DNA from: Ditylenchus dipsaci
Lineage: Eukaryota; Nematoda; Chromadorea; Rhabditida; Anguinidae
Length of the DNA stretch: 64,000 bases
Reading direction: 5' to 3'
Assembly (NCBI GenBank): GCA_004194705.1
Contig: SADC01001361.1
Location: forward strand, 345,432-409,431
A program made the translations under genes and the position numbers. Of this stretch, positions 26,201-32,702 are shown one piece after another (within the stretch, counting starts at the first letter, position 1; every line of letters begins with the position of its first letter). The notes under the pieces are model-generated. The model saw nothing but the letters and a program-made list of their open reading frames with translations. It was not told the DNA's origin and did no database searches.

Positions 26201-29200
26201 TTTAATTATTTTATACCATACTTATACGCTGCTGTTTGGTACCTTTTGATAGAATTTTCTACCCTAGCATATATGACCACCCTGCTCCCCCCCCTCTAAA
26301 AGGTTTCTTTTAAAAACTTCATTAAAAAGTACTCAATTCGTGGTGCGCAAAACAGATAAATTTAACTGAACCGATAAATTTATCTGCCAGATACAATTTT
26401 ATCTGACAGATAAAATTTATCTGCCAGATAAAATTTTATCGCTCAGATAAAATTCGATGTTTATATAAAAATCATTAAAAAAATAAATAATGGGTTCCAC
26501 ACTTGCAAATCTATAGAAATTTTTAAGAATGATAGTGATTAAAATAGCTGATGGGTTTTCAAATTTTTCAGCCAGGATTTCTAGCAAAACCCATCAAATA
26601 TTTTAGTCACTATTATTCTTAAAAATTTCCATAAATTTGCAACTGTGAAACCCATTTTTTAATTTTCTAATGATTTTTATTTAAAAATCAAATTTTATCT
26701 GACCGATAAAATTTTATCTATCAGATAAAATTTTATCTGGCAAACAAATTCTATCTGTCAGATAAAAATTTATCTGGCAGATAAATTTATCGGTTCAGAT
26801 AAATTTATCTGTTTTGCGCACCACGACTCAATTACATGTCCCTGATCCCGGAAAAAGTGCGTAAGAATTTTTTTTAGTACAGGCTAGCCATAGGGGTATA
26901 GTCCCCACCCGTTAGAAAATCCTGGGTACGCCTATGAAGCTAACACCGGCTGGCATACCCGAGCCTCATGCCAAATGGAAAAAATAAGGGTAATAACAGC
27001 GATTTGATAAAAAAAAATTGGGATTCCAGGAATCAGTATTCACGGAGCACCTTCGCACTACCCTCACCAGTCAAATCAACTTGGGGACCAAAGCAATTTT
27101 TTTTGAAAATTTTTATTCTTTTATTTATTTTTTAATATTTTTTGTACAGAGATAAGTAATAAATGCGTTTTGAGACTTTAGATGAAAAAATAGGCTCTGC
27201 TCAACTGACTTAATAATTCCATACATACCTCGGCTTCAATGTCATTAAGTTATTCATGCGGTCGTGGGTCGAGCTTGCTCGTGCAAGATCTTTTGTTCAA
27301 ATTTGTAAAGAAAGAAAAGTTTCATGGCTTTCATTCAAAATTTTGTTAGGTTCAGTTAGGAATACGAAAATTAGACGCTCAAGCAAATAATATAGACAGA
27401 TGAAATATACTATCTTACAAGATAGCATACTTTTTCTGCACCCGCAAAAAACACACAATGTACCGGGATGGTTTCTTTTCTTGCAATTTCGGCAACAGTA
27501 TATCTTTCGATTTCGGCTAAGAACTCTAAAATTTCTTAAATGTAATGTTTAGAGTTCCTTCTTCAATTTACTTTGAATTTTTTGCGCTTTCTTCTTCAGC
27601 CTTTGTTGTGTACTGTGTTTAAATCACCATTTGTCTTGTAGTGATTCAAACTTGTTGTTAGTATATAAGGGTCTGAACGTCTGTGTTCAGATCAGTTTGT
27701 GTCCGAATAAAGCTATTAAGAAGTCGTGTGCTATCGTCTCTCTCTCAAGCTTTCAAGGATACAACATTGGCGCAGTCGCAATGGATATGGGCCAGCTCAA
27801 GAAAATTCTGGACCATCAGTCAAATCAGCATGCATTGGCTGTTCAGCAATCTCAACAGCAACATCAAGAAGCAATGGCTCAGCAGCAGCAAGCAAATATG
27901 GCTCAATTGGTGGCTCTCCTTCAGCAGCAAAATGGTGGTGGTGGCGACAATGCTTAGCCTGCTCCTCCTGCTATCTCTACGTTGCCTCAATTGCCAGACA
28001 TGGAAGTCTTCAGCGCTGATGACAGTGATCCGAACAAGTTCCAAAATTGGATGCAGCGATTCCAATTATCTCTCGATTGCACAGCTCCGAATATGGTGGA
28101 ATCAACCAAAGTGAAGCTCCTGATGACCAAGCTCTCTGCCGAAGCCTTCGCCGAGTACTCCAAAAGCTGCCTGCCTAAGGATGTGACTGACTTCAATATG
28201 GAGGAAACGGTTATTGGTCTCTTAAAATTATTCGCTCATTCTCGCTCGCTGGTGGTGGATCGCTTCGAATGCTTGCGTCTGGTCAAAGATGATGGGGAAG
28301 AATTCCGCCACTACGTCAATCGTCTCAAGGGTCAGCTCCGTCTGTTCAAGTTCAGCTCTCTCAAAGAGGAAGAGTTCAATTGCCTTCTCCTGCTGTTGGG
28401 ACTCAAGTCAAATCAAGATGCAGCTATCCGAACTCGCCTTCTCCATCGAATCAACGAAAAGGGAGATGCAGTAAAGTTCGAAAGAAATTGTGGAAGAAGC
28501 TGCCCGCTACCTGTCAACAATCGCCGAAGCAAAGCATCTGGATAGAAGTCAGCAGCCTTTCTCCAGCCCGTTCATCAATCAAGTCAGCAGAGCTTCAGTT
28601 CCGCCGAGTGCCTGCTTCCGCTGTGGTCTAATGCATTGGTCCGACGATTGCCGTTCCAAGAATGCCGAATGCCACAAGTGCGGTCAAATTGGTCACCTCA
28701 GCAAGCAATGTGACGCAATTCAGCAGTTCCGCCAGCCGAAGAAGAAGTTCCAGAAGCAGTTCAAGTCTTCGAATCAATCAAGCTATGGGGTCAACTGCCT
28801 TCAAATGCAATCAGTGCAAGTTCAACAGTTGGGTAAGAAGCCTCAGCTCATCAAGAAGCAAGTGCAAGTTAATGGCCGGTTCGTCCTCTTCGCTCTTGAC
28901 ACTGGGTCAGAAGTGACAGCAATCAATGAGGAAACCTATCTAGCAATTGGTCAGCCTCAAATCTACAGAAGCAAATGGCAGGGTCGCCTCTACAATGGAT
29001 CAAGCTGCAAGTTCATCTGTGATGGTATCGCTTCCTTCTCTGCTAATGGTCGCTCAGTCAAGCAAGCTTTTGTGGTGGCTAAACATGGATCAATCAACCT
29101 CCTAGGGATCAATGCGCTCAACGCAATAGGATTTTTGGACATGCCTCTCAATCAGCAGCGATCAAAGGAAAAGCACCAGCCTTCTCAGTTCCGTCAGTCA

Positions 29201-32200
29201 AAGGGAATCAACCTGCTACAGCTCAGCTCAACTGGTAGCCAGGACCCTCAGCAGCCTTCCAGTGGTCGCAGCAGCAAGCCTTCGTCGCCGTGCTCAATCT
29301 GTGGACTCATGCACTGGAAAAGCAACTGCTTTCGTCACAAGTCAAAAGCCAGAAGTTCCAAGCTCTTGGATCGTCAGTCAGTCTCTCAGTTGCCGTCCTC
29401 TTCTCAAGTGCAGCCTGCCAAGAAGAAAGTGACCAGTAAAGCAACTCGTCTTCCAGCAAATGTCGTCTCCGAAACAGCTCCGCTTCCAATCATCAATCAA
29501 GGGAAGGAGTGGACGCGTCATCGTGCTCATCAGTCTCGCCTGCAAGCAAGTGTCTTCCCAGTCAGCTCCGCTTCAAGGAAAGAGAATGGAACATCGTGCT
29601 CAGCTCTCTCGTCGTCTTCAGTCACAGCAGAGATTCAGCAGCCAATGGTCGGTATAGGGAACGGTCAAAGAAGACTCAAGTGCCAATCAGCGACAGTCCA
29701 AGTTCCTCGGCCAGATCCAAGCTCCAATGCTGCAAGAAAGAACCAAATCTCCTATTCTTCAGAATCTCTGTCCACCCAACCCATTGTACGGGGAAGGTGT
29801 TGTGTACTGTGTTTAAATCACCATTTGTCTTGTAGTGATTCAAACTTGTTGTTAGTATATAAGGGTCTGAACGTCTGTGTTCAGATCAGTTTGTGTCCGA
29901 ATAAAGCTATTAAGAAGTCGTGTGCTATCGTCTCTCTCTCAAGCTTTCAAGGATACAACAGCCTTTGATGTGATTTTCAAGCCCTGTGACCATTCTCGTT
30001 TAACACGCACAGTACAGATAATTTTGAAAATTCAAAATGTACCATGGTCTTTAAAGCAATGAAGTTTACAATGTTTGAAAAAAGAGAAAACATAAAAACA
30101 TATCTAGGAAAAGGAAAGCCGGAATTCCAAGGCACTTCCCTGCAACCGACTAAAAAATTTTACACGTTTGTAATATAATTTAATTTTTTCTAGCGGCTGC
30201 TTGCAGGATGTTCGTCTTAAACTCATTGCAGAACGCATTATAATCGATCATGCTTCAAGAAACAGAAAATAAAGTTTCGATGGGTTCCATTCAAAATTTA
30301 AGTTAGAAAATCAGATGATCAAAACATAACGATAGAAAACCGGTGAAACATACAATCTTACTACGTTTTCCAGCAATCGACCAAAATTAATTCAAAAAAG
30401 TTTTACTTTTATTTTCGGAAGCTATCAACATGAAAAATCTGTTAATTTATGAATAATATTTTTTTCGATTTTTAAATGTTGATACAGTCAAAACACGATA
30501 AGCCGACACCTTGTCGACACCTGATTTGGCCAGGTAGTCGACACTTTTAAGAAAAATGACACCCCGATAAGCCGACACCCTGAGTTCGGTCCCTTGGGGT
30601 GTCGGATTATCGAGGTTCGACTGTATACCATAAGTTAGATAAATAGATAATGTCCGCGCTGCAAAAGACATATCATATGTAGTGCTGACGACGATGCGAT
30701 GTATCGCATCGCAACATCACATCGCACGCAGCAAATTTGGGCTAAAAACATCGCATCGCAACATCGCACGCAAACTTTCAAAAAACATCGCACATCGCAT
30801 CGCAAATTTGAAATAACCTCGCCTTGCTTTTTCAAATTTTATTTAGTCCCAACAATGTTGCGATGCTATGTATCGCATCGCAACATCGCATCGTACGCAG
30901 CAAATTTGGGCTAAAAACATCGCATCGCAACATCGCACGCAAATTTTTCAAAACATCGCATATCGCATCGCAAGCCAGGGAGGTCCAAATACATCGCATC
31001 GCAACATCGCAAAAAGGCAAATCGTCAGCTCTAATCATGTGCAAGAATTAGTAGTAAAAAGAGGACTAACGGTGCCATCAAAGTTCCTGCTTTTTTATTA
31101 GCTCATCACGGCCGTCCGAATTTGAATTCCTTAGCACTTTAAAAGCAACAGAATGCCAAGATTTTCAAGTAGCTTTTCATACATTTTTGACGCGATTTAA
31201 GCTTTTTCCGCATTTTTCGGTATGGATTTAAGTTTTTTTAAATTTCGTACTGAAAGAAGCATTCAAAGTAGATAGTAACACATGAATCTACTTATTTTTG
31301 ACTGAGATGTGCTAAAAATGATGCTTAAAGGACCATGGTTTTTGGCGCAGTGGCATGTGGAAAATTTGAATTGGCGGGGGACAGTTCTCTTTGGTCTCGC
31401 ACTGTATTCTTTGGGTAATGTCGAACGACTCCAAAGAGTAAAGTTTGAGACGAAAGAGAAGTGTCCCCCGCCAATTCAAATTTTGCACATCCCACTGCGC
31501 GCAAAAATCATGCCCTTTTAAAAGGCACATTTACGATCATAAGGTAGCCAGTTTTCTAAATGCAGGGTGGTCACTAAAAATGATCATCTTCCGGGTCTGG
31601 ACATAAATTTGGGTACTTTTTACTTAAGTAAAAAAGGTGAAAATTGTCGGGGGGGGGGGGGGGGTGGATATTCTATACTAGGGTCGATACTTCTATACTT
31701 TTAAGTATTTCGAATGAGACCAAAACTAGAAATTTCGAAAAAATTGAGGGAACAAAAGTTCATATGAACTGGTTCATTTTTACAGAAAAAGCCTTTTAAA
31801 AACGAAAAAAACTATAACTAGCTCGGAAAAACTGTAAATAGCTCAAATTTTTGTTAAAAAAAACTTGCAGGTGGAAAGGTGGAAAAATCACAGCTCTTTC
31901 ATTAAAAAATAGAAAAATTGAAACAAACATAGGAATAAAAAGTTGTGGACTCGAAAAGAGTGCTCGTATTTTCTTTTTCGAAAACACCCTGATCAGTGTA
32001 AACCAATAAATCTAGCGCAATTGATCATATTTTCTATTGCGTATTTGGTGTCATTGTATTGGTGCCTTTCATTGCCTTAGAAGTGGCTTGAGCCTTAGAA
32101 GCGGCAGAAGGTCACATTGTGCACTCCGGCCAATTTCGCTATTGCTATAAAATTTAAACTTTGACGGGCCGTATTATGCTGCAGCATTCCACTGAAAATT

Positions 32201-32702
32201 CTTGTGTCCGACATTACCGACAATAAATATCAAATAAATATAAAATATGATGTGTAGAAATCTTAATGCGTTTCATAACTCTGAGCAAAAATTTTAGAAA
32301 ATTTAGCACAAAAATAATCTGACAAATGCTTTGCAAAACACAGCGCACAAATAAACCAACCAAGAAAGTCCCAGTTCATGAGCCTTGGCCAAGTCTTCAT
32401 CAAATTCCGCACTTTTCTGATATGCTCGGTACATGCCCCAAATCTGCGAATTGTGTAGCTTTTTTGAAAAAATGGTGAATAAAAGTTACCGCTTGCGCTG
32501 CATACACATTGTCTCTGATCCAAGCATGAGCTAAAAATTGTGGAAGAAGATGTAAAGACTAAAAAGGCCAATTCATACTGGGAAAATCTTCAGGATTGTT
32601 GGCGAAAAGACCAGTAACCGGGTCTTGATGATTCAGAATTGTTCTCTCCACAACCATCATTATCTGGTCTAGGCGGACCCCCGAATGGGATCGACTTCTC
32701 AT
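406..32702 (-). CDS. PHKA: Phosphorylase b kinase regulatory subunit alpha-type, multi-exon gene (3' end beyond window)
   Basis: This is the large regulatory subunit of phosphorylase kinase, the cytosolic Ca2+/phosphorylation-controlled complex that activates glycogen phosphorylase. About 24 minus-strand exons were found by reading conserved blocks and checking GT-AG sites and phases. Exons run 32579-32702, 32490-32530, 32361-32443, 26064-26161, 25896-26009, 25694-25846, 23331-23396, 20942-21079, 20829-20892, 12700-12810, 12571-12641, 12384-12514, 12315-12331, 12237-12260, 9619-9710, 9452-9569, 7566-7669 (tentative), 6796-6896, 6305-6348, 6136-6260, 5960-6082, 2190-2299, 1186-1209 (or to 1220), a short exon near 1085-1135, 935-1022, 803-841, 555-749 and 406-495. 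Family landmarks are [12 protein letters not shown] at the start, [71 protein letters not shown] and [10 protein letters not shown]. The exon for the PLFWTYFILDG block and the calmodulin-binding C-terminus were not found; the C-terminus lies beyond base 1. Introns are filled with transposable elements. Confidence 0.93.
1553..1931. mobile_element. hAT-type MITE with GAGCATATGCTC word arms
   Basis: The ends are TAGGGTTGTG and CACAACTCTC. They are flanked by GTTTCTAA (1545-1552) and GTTTCTGA (1932-1939), an 8-bp duplication with one mismatch. Arms hold repeats of GAGCATATGCTC/GAGTATATGCTTGAG. Confidence 0.75.
3725..5700. mobile_element. MULE remnant with word-array ends (GAGCAAATTTTGGCC)
   Basis: About five tandem copies of CAAAATTTGCTCGCGGC lie at 3727-3820, and about seven copies in the opposite orientation lie at 5583-5700. 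Between them is a minus-strand Mutator-like transposase remnant (4826-5280). The two arrays look like the element's terminal inverted repeats. No 9-bp target duplication could be confirmed, so exact ends are uncertain. Inside, 3960-4240 holds degenerate short repeats (TTCGGGxACATTAGT, then TACCTCGCCTATCCT). Confidence 0.6.
4826..5280 (-). pseudogene. Degenerate Mutator-like (MULE) transposase fragment
   Basis: Minus-strand reading gives [20 protein letters not shown], then [20 protein letters not shown] followed by FSI, an in-frame TAG, then [20 protein letters not shown]. The DGTF motif, with the following QVYxxLxxK region, is the hallmark of the MULE DDE domain, where the D of DGTF is catalytic. 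The second D and the E, and the zinc-finger N-terminus, are not present. A short intron (5119-5169 region, GTAATC to ACAG) joins the first two blocks. It is non-functional as it stands. Confidence 0.65.
5960..6348 (-). CDS. PHKA: PHKA exons of the regulatory phosphorylation region
   Basis: Three exons are phase-linked: 6305-6348 (44 nt), 6136-6260 ([19 protein letters not shown]) and 5960-6082 ([17 protein letters not shown] and [15 protein letters not shown]). The last is basic and Ser-rich with RxxS sites (RGDS, RASM, HRSI). This is the position where PHK alpha carries its phosphorylated multiphosphorylation domain. Sequence conservation is low here, as expected for this region; the assignment rests on phase continuity and position between clear PHKA blocks. 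Confidence 0.8.
6796..6896 (-). CDS. PHKA: PHKA exon with the GYIGGAR motif
   Basis: This 101-nt exon carries [18 protein letters not shown] and ends in AG|GTAACC, so the Arg is split across the junction. It matches SxVLSTIRKLEDGYFGGARV of PHK alpha/beta. The following family block (LGxLSEFLTTSF) was not recognised in the roughly 450 bp before the next exon; phase also asks for one more exon there. Confidence 0.85.
7242..7472. mobile_element. TTAA-type (Kolobok-like) MITE
   Basis: The inverted ends AGGGGCATAGTCACC and GGTGACCATGCCCCT are flanked by TTAA on both sides (7238-7241 and 7473-7476). The TTAA duplication with AGGG ends fits Kolobok; piggyBac is the alternative. Confidence 0.7.
7566..7669 (-). 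CDS. PHKA: Tentative PHKA exon ([14 protein letters not shown] segment)
   Basis: An open minus-strand segment after a TTTTTAG acceptor reads [20 protein letters not shown] and continues to a GTGGGT donor. Its position between the FTPQ exon and the GYIGGAR exon fits the family segment EMLRIELAYLC.CWRMTGRP, but identity is low and the donor is uncertain. The preceding exon ends in phase 0 while this one needs phase 1, so at least one short exon is missing between them. Confidence 0.4.
7809..7992. mobile_element. hAT-type MITE with GATGTTGCGATGCGAT words
   Basis: The ends are TAGTGCTGCG and CGCAGCACTA, with a perfect 8-bp duplication GTTAGAAT on both sides (7801-7808 and 7993-8000). The whole interior is built from GCGATG/GATGCGAT repeats. 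The ORFs seen here are translations of the repeat. Confidence 0.85.
8001..9451. other. PHKA intron, no gene recognised
   Basis: An open frame of 131 codons at 8127-8522 (plus) is Ser/Pro-rich and matches nothing I know. It may be old gag- or transposase-derived sequence. Region 9060-9340 has GGCACCG/GCACCGGTGCC repeats. Nothing else can be supported. Confidence 0.4.
9452..9710 (-). CDS. PHKA: PHKA exons encoding the LNLTGRP/TSKLY region
   Basis: Exon 9619-9710 gives [20 protein letters not shown] and RILN, the counterpart of the HGV..QSIADIHPIQVQPG segment. Exon 9452-9569 gives [13 protein letters not shown] followed by [20 protein letters not shown], matching NLSGRPxxxIGxLGTSKLY..FTPQ. The phase 2/1 junction rebuilds a Gln codon. 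The acceptor is the TAG at 9570-9572 rather than the CAG inside the exon, because the LNLTGRP motif is family-conserved and must be exonic. Confidence 0.92.
10047..10437. mobile_element. Fold-back MITE with CTCGAACTCTAACTCG words
   Basis: The ends are TGGCTTGTTCACGTTGTTCG and its inverse ending ACAAGCCA. Arms are arrays of GAGTTAGAGTTCGAGTT. A truncated copy of the same family is at 25505-25605. No target duplication was resolved. Confidence 0.65.
10437..10637 (-). pseudogene. pogo/Tigger transposase C-terminal fragment
   Basis: The 66-residue frame reads [20 protein letters not shown] and [12 protein letters not shown]. It resembles the variable C-terminal helix region of Tigger/pogo transposases (pattern ALxALxxLRxFxEQxxD..xxLxxxExFL). 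No DDE motifs are present. The assignment is supported mainly by its place inside a pogo-type TIR pair. Confidence 0.4.
10893..11078. mobile_element. pogo-type MITE (GGTGCCAGTTTATCG)
   Basis: The ends CAGTCTACTCTCGATAAACT and ...GAGAGTAGACTG are flanked by TA. It is nested in 9783-11209. A truncated relative lies at 54780-54902. Confidence 0.75.
11223..11870. mobile_element. pogo-type MITE with a nested TACCGTAT MITE
   Basis: The outer ends CAGTCGAGTC.. and ..GACTCAGCTG enclose an inner inverted-repeat element (11442-11688). The inner one has ends TACCGTATTTACTGTATTAA and TTAATACAGTAAATACGGTA. Confidence 0.7.
12237..12810 (-). CDS. PHKA: PHKA middle exons, including 17-nt and 24-nt micro-exons
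   Basis: Five exons are read: 12700-12810 ([12 protein letters not shown]), 12571-12641 ([20 protein letters not shown]), 12384-12514 ([19 protein letters not shown] then LDPLSRRL), 12315-12331 (17 nt, VVMLAE with the flanking base) and 12237-12260 (24 nt, SLEVQQEL). Phases chain 0, 0/2, 2/1, 1/0 and 0/0. The family counterparts are LLPELYxVP, HTVDRVPMG..WGQSLYIL, EIDPLNRR and the VVVQVxVLAE strand. The first exon carries a Gln/Lys-rich insert ([14 protein letters not shown]) not expected in the family, so it may be lineage-specific. Confidence 0.93.
13040..15898 (+). CDS. Possible nested plus-strand gene, proline-rich then acidic; unrecognised
   Basis: Four segments chain by phase: 13040-13135 ([26 protein letters not shown] donor), 14065-14101 ([12 protein letters not shown]), 15482-15510 ([15 protein letters not shown] donor) and 15566 onward ([20 protein letters not shown]). 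The region then becomes acidic, but the reading frame changes at least twice: [18 protein letters not shown] in one frame, [16 protein letters not shown] in another, and [20 protein letters not shown] in a third, ending at a GTGAGT donor at 15899. I do not recognise the protein. It could be a real gene nested in the PHKA intron with sequence errors, or a decayed copy. Confidence 0.3.
14640..14796. mobile_element. hAT-like fragment with TCGGGATCCCGA words
   Basis: There are repeats of CCCGAAAT/TCGGGATCCCGAATTTT. The right edge CATCATCTCTA is the inverse of a hAT-like TAGAGATGATG end. The left edge is not resolved. Confidence 0.45.
16021..17668. mobile_element. Composite inverted-repeat element
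   Basis: Outer inverted repeats of about 130 bp (TTGGCTCTATATGCATTCGC ... GCGAATGCATATAGAGCCGA) enclose a large palindrome (16248-16832; arms with TAAGGTATGTGGGTGTGCGC) and a pogo-type MITE (16969-17395). Further copies of the palindrome family are at 38455-38690 and about 51070-51300. Confidence 0.7.
16969..17395. mobile_element. pogo-type MITE
   Basis: The ends CAGTCGAGTCTCTATATAGC and its inverse are flanked by TA. It is nearly perfectly inverted over about 190 bp per arm. Confidence 0.8.
17669..18230. other. PHKA intron, AT-rich, nothing recognised
   Basis: Both strands were read. There are no conserved coding blocks and no clear inverted repeats. Confidence 0.4.
18232..19411. mobile_element. 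Two adjacent inverted-repeat elements
   Basis: 18232-19109 has inverted ends CTTCAAAACGGTGTATAAGT and ACTTATATACCGTTTTGAAG, with a tandem AAGAATACTTTT stretch at 18640-18710. 19138-19411 has inverted ends GAAAATTCGACCCTAGTAGC and GCTACTAGCGCCGAAAATTC. A relative of the second lies near 31650-31700. Confidence 0.55.
20050..20495. mobile_element. pogo-type MITE
   Basis: The ends CAGTCGACTCTCGAAAAACC and ..TCTAGAGTCGTCTG are flanked by TA on the left. The inner arms TCCGACACTTTTATTAGCTC are inverted. It is related to 16969-17395 and 60690-60935. Confidence 0.7.
20829..21079 (-). CDS. PHKA: PHKA exons 8-9, with a one-base frame break in exon 9
   Basis: Exon 8 (20942-21079, 46 codons) carries [17 protein letters not shown] and [18 protein letters not shown]. 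Exon 9 (20829-20892) starts [12 protein letters not shown] and should continue into FENIECEW. The FENIECEW codons are present, but in a different frame. Five bases (CAAAA) lie where six are expected, so the exon is 64 nt rather than 65. The acceptor of exon 9 is TTTTTGAG. The family match on both sides of the break is strong, so this is PHKA with a single-base deletion or a sequence error. Confidence 0.92.
21180..22420. mobile_element. Large fold-back element with CTCGAGTTCTACTCG words
   Basis: The outermost inverted repeat carries GTTATGTACCTTTTGTCCCA (about 21199) and its inverse near 22378-22400. Inside it, 21320-22310 is a second inverted repeat (GTTCAGGTCGGTTAGTAGAG ... ). The arms of that repeat are arrays of ACTCGAGTTCTACTCGCCCA and ACTCGGCTTTC. 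Confidence 0.65.
22421..23330. other. PHKA intron, nothing recognised
   Basis: This is AT-rich sequence with only short open frames. The missing PHKA block between exons 7 and 8 is expected in 21080-23330 but was not found. Confidence 0.35.
23331..23396 (-). CDS. PHKA: PHKA exon 7
   Basis: This 66-nt exon encodes [20 protein letters not shown] when joined to the last base of exon 6, matching the GMAKAALEAL block of the family. It has a TAG acceptor, a GTGCTT donor, and phase 1 on both sides. The next family block (the segment before the PAFAVED motif) was not located in the 2.2 kb between this exon and 21079. Confidence 0.9.
24010..24223. mobile_element. hAT-type MITE
   Basis: The ends GGTACTAATTCGGTTTACAC and its inverse have a perfect 8-bp duplication AGATTTCG (24002-24009 and 24224-24231). 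Confidence 0.8.
24619..25348. mobile_element. 730-bp near-perfect fold-back element, MULE-type, TTTAGTCGGAG words
   Basis: The ends GGACAATACTTTTTTCTCCG and its inverse have a 9-bp flanking repeat ATTCGTAAG/ATTCATAAG. The arms are about 330 bp and begin with five to six copies of TTTAGTCGGAGAAAAAGTG. The loop is about 60 bp near 24945-25000. The 9-bp duplication fits a Mutator-type element. Confidence 0.75.
25694..26161 (-). CDS. PHKA: PHKA exons 4-6 (glucoamylase-like domain core)
   Basis: Exon 4 (26064-26161) encodes the [19 protein letters not shown] block. Exon 5 (25896-26009) has [19 protein letters not shown] and LAQMTASG. Exon 6 (25694-25846) has [16 protein letters not shown] and [19 protein letters not shown]. 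These are the best conserved blocks of the family and match PHK alpha nearly residue for residue. Phases chain as 2/1, 1/1 and 1/1, and the donors are GTATTT, GTTGGA and GTAAGA. The glucoamylase-like fold in this family is thought to be catalytically silent or of uncertain activity; that is family knowledge, not visible here. Confidence 0.95.
26339..26825. mobile_element. Fold-back element with CAGATAAAATTTATCTG words
   Basis: The ends CGTGGTGCGCAAAACAG and its inverse have a perfect 8-bp duplication ACTCAATT (26331-26338 and 26826-26833). Arms are arrays of the palindrome CAGATAAAATTTATCTG. An isolated array fragment lies at 40028-40078. Confidence 0.85.
27604..27766 (+). repeat. 5' LTR
   Basis: 163 bp. 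It contains a TATA box (TATATAA, about 27660-27667) and a poly(A) signal AATAAA (about 27705-27710), giving U3-R-U5 order. It is identical by eye to the 3' LTR. Confidence 0.9.
27781..29968 (+). CDS. gag-protease reading frame of the LTR element (one stop, one frame change)
   Basis: The first segment (from ATG at 27781) is Gln-rich ([11 protein letters not shown], runs of QQ) and ends at a TAG at 27955-27957. The same frame continues at once with a Ty3/gypsy-like capsid ([33 protein letters not shown]). Near 28478-28490 the frame changes by one base at an AAAG/GAAA run. The last segment (to 29968) has two CCHC-type knuckles ([27 protein letters not shown]), an aspartic protease motif ([11 protein letters not shown]), a conserved [11 protein letters not shown], and a second [13 protein letters not shown] knuckle. 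Its C-terminus runs into the 3' LTR. The stop and the frame change may be recoding signals, mutations or sequence errors. Confidence 0.8.
29798..29960 (+). repeat. 3' LTR
   Basis: 163 bp copy of the 5' LTR with the same TATA box and AATAAA positions. It is followed by the GCCTT target duplication. Confidence 0.9.
29966..30484. other. PHKA intron, nothing recognised
   Basis: AT-rich sequence downstream of the LTR element, with no conserved coding block. Confidence 0.35.
30485..30623. mobile_element. pogo-type MITE
   Basis: The ends CAGTCAAAACACGATAAGCC and ..GATTATCGAGGTTCGACTG are flanked by TA on both sides. The interior is GTGTCGG-type inverted repeats. Confidence 0.7.
30680..31033. mobile_element. 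hAT-type MITE with GCATCGCAACATCGC words
   Basis: The ends TAGTGCTGACGA and TCGTCAGCTCTA have flanks ATCATATG/ATCATGTG (8 bp, one mismatch). The interior is two tandem blocks of CATCGCATCGCAACATCGCA. It belongs to the same family as 7809-7992. Confidence 0.8.
31329..31517. mobile_element. TTAA-type MITE
   Basis: Inverted arms of about 60 bp start AGGACCATGGTTTTTGGCGC and are flanked by TTAA (31325-31328 and 31518-31521). A poly-G run follows near 31650-31663. Confidence 0.75.
32361..32702 (-). CDS. PHKA: PHKA exons 1-3 (N-terminus, glucoamylase-like domain)
   Basis: Exon 1 (32579-32702) starts at the ATG at 32700-32702 and gives [19 protein letters not shown] and then [10 protein letters not shown]. 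This is the conserved PHK alpha start, including the MRSRS motif, so the start codon choice is firm. It ends in phase 1 at a GTATGA donor. Exon 2 (32490-32530, 41 nt) carries [13 protein letters not shown], part of the glucoamylase-like (GH15-related) fold. Exon 3 (32361-32443) carries [19 protein letters not shown] and ends in phase 2, which matches the next exon at 26161 about 6 kb downstream. That intron holds the LTR retrotransposon and several MITEs. No clear TATA or initiator was seen upstream of 32702. Confidence 0.93.

Larger units (their letters stand above)
27604..29960 (+). mobile_element. Complete LTR retrotransposon encoding gag and protease only
   Basis: Two 163-bp LTRs (27604-27766 and 29798-29960) start TGTTGTG and end ACAACA. 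They appear identical throughout. The 5-bp target duplication GCCTT is at 27599-27603 and 29961-29965. A primer-binding-like TGGCGCAGTCGC follows the 5' LTR, and a polypurine run GGGGAAGG precedes the 3' LTR. The internal region has capsid-like, zinc-knuckle and DTGS protease sequence. It has no reverse transcriptase, RNase H or integrase, so it must be mobilised in trans. Identical LTRs imply recent insertion. Confidence 0.92.
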
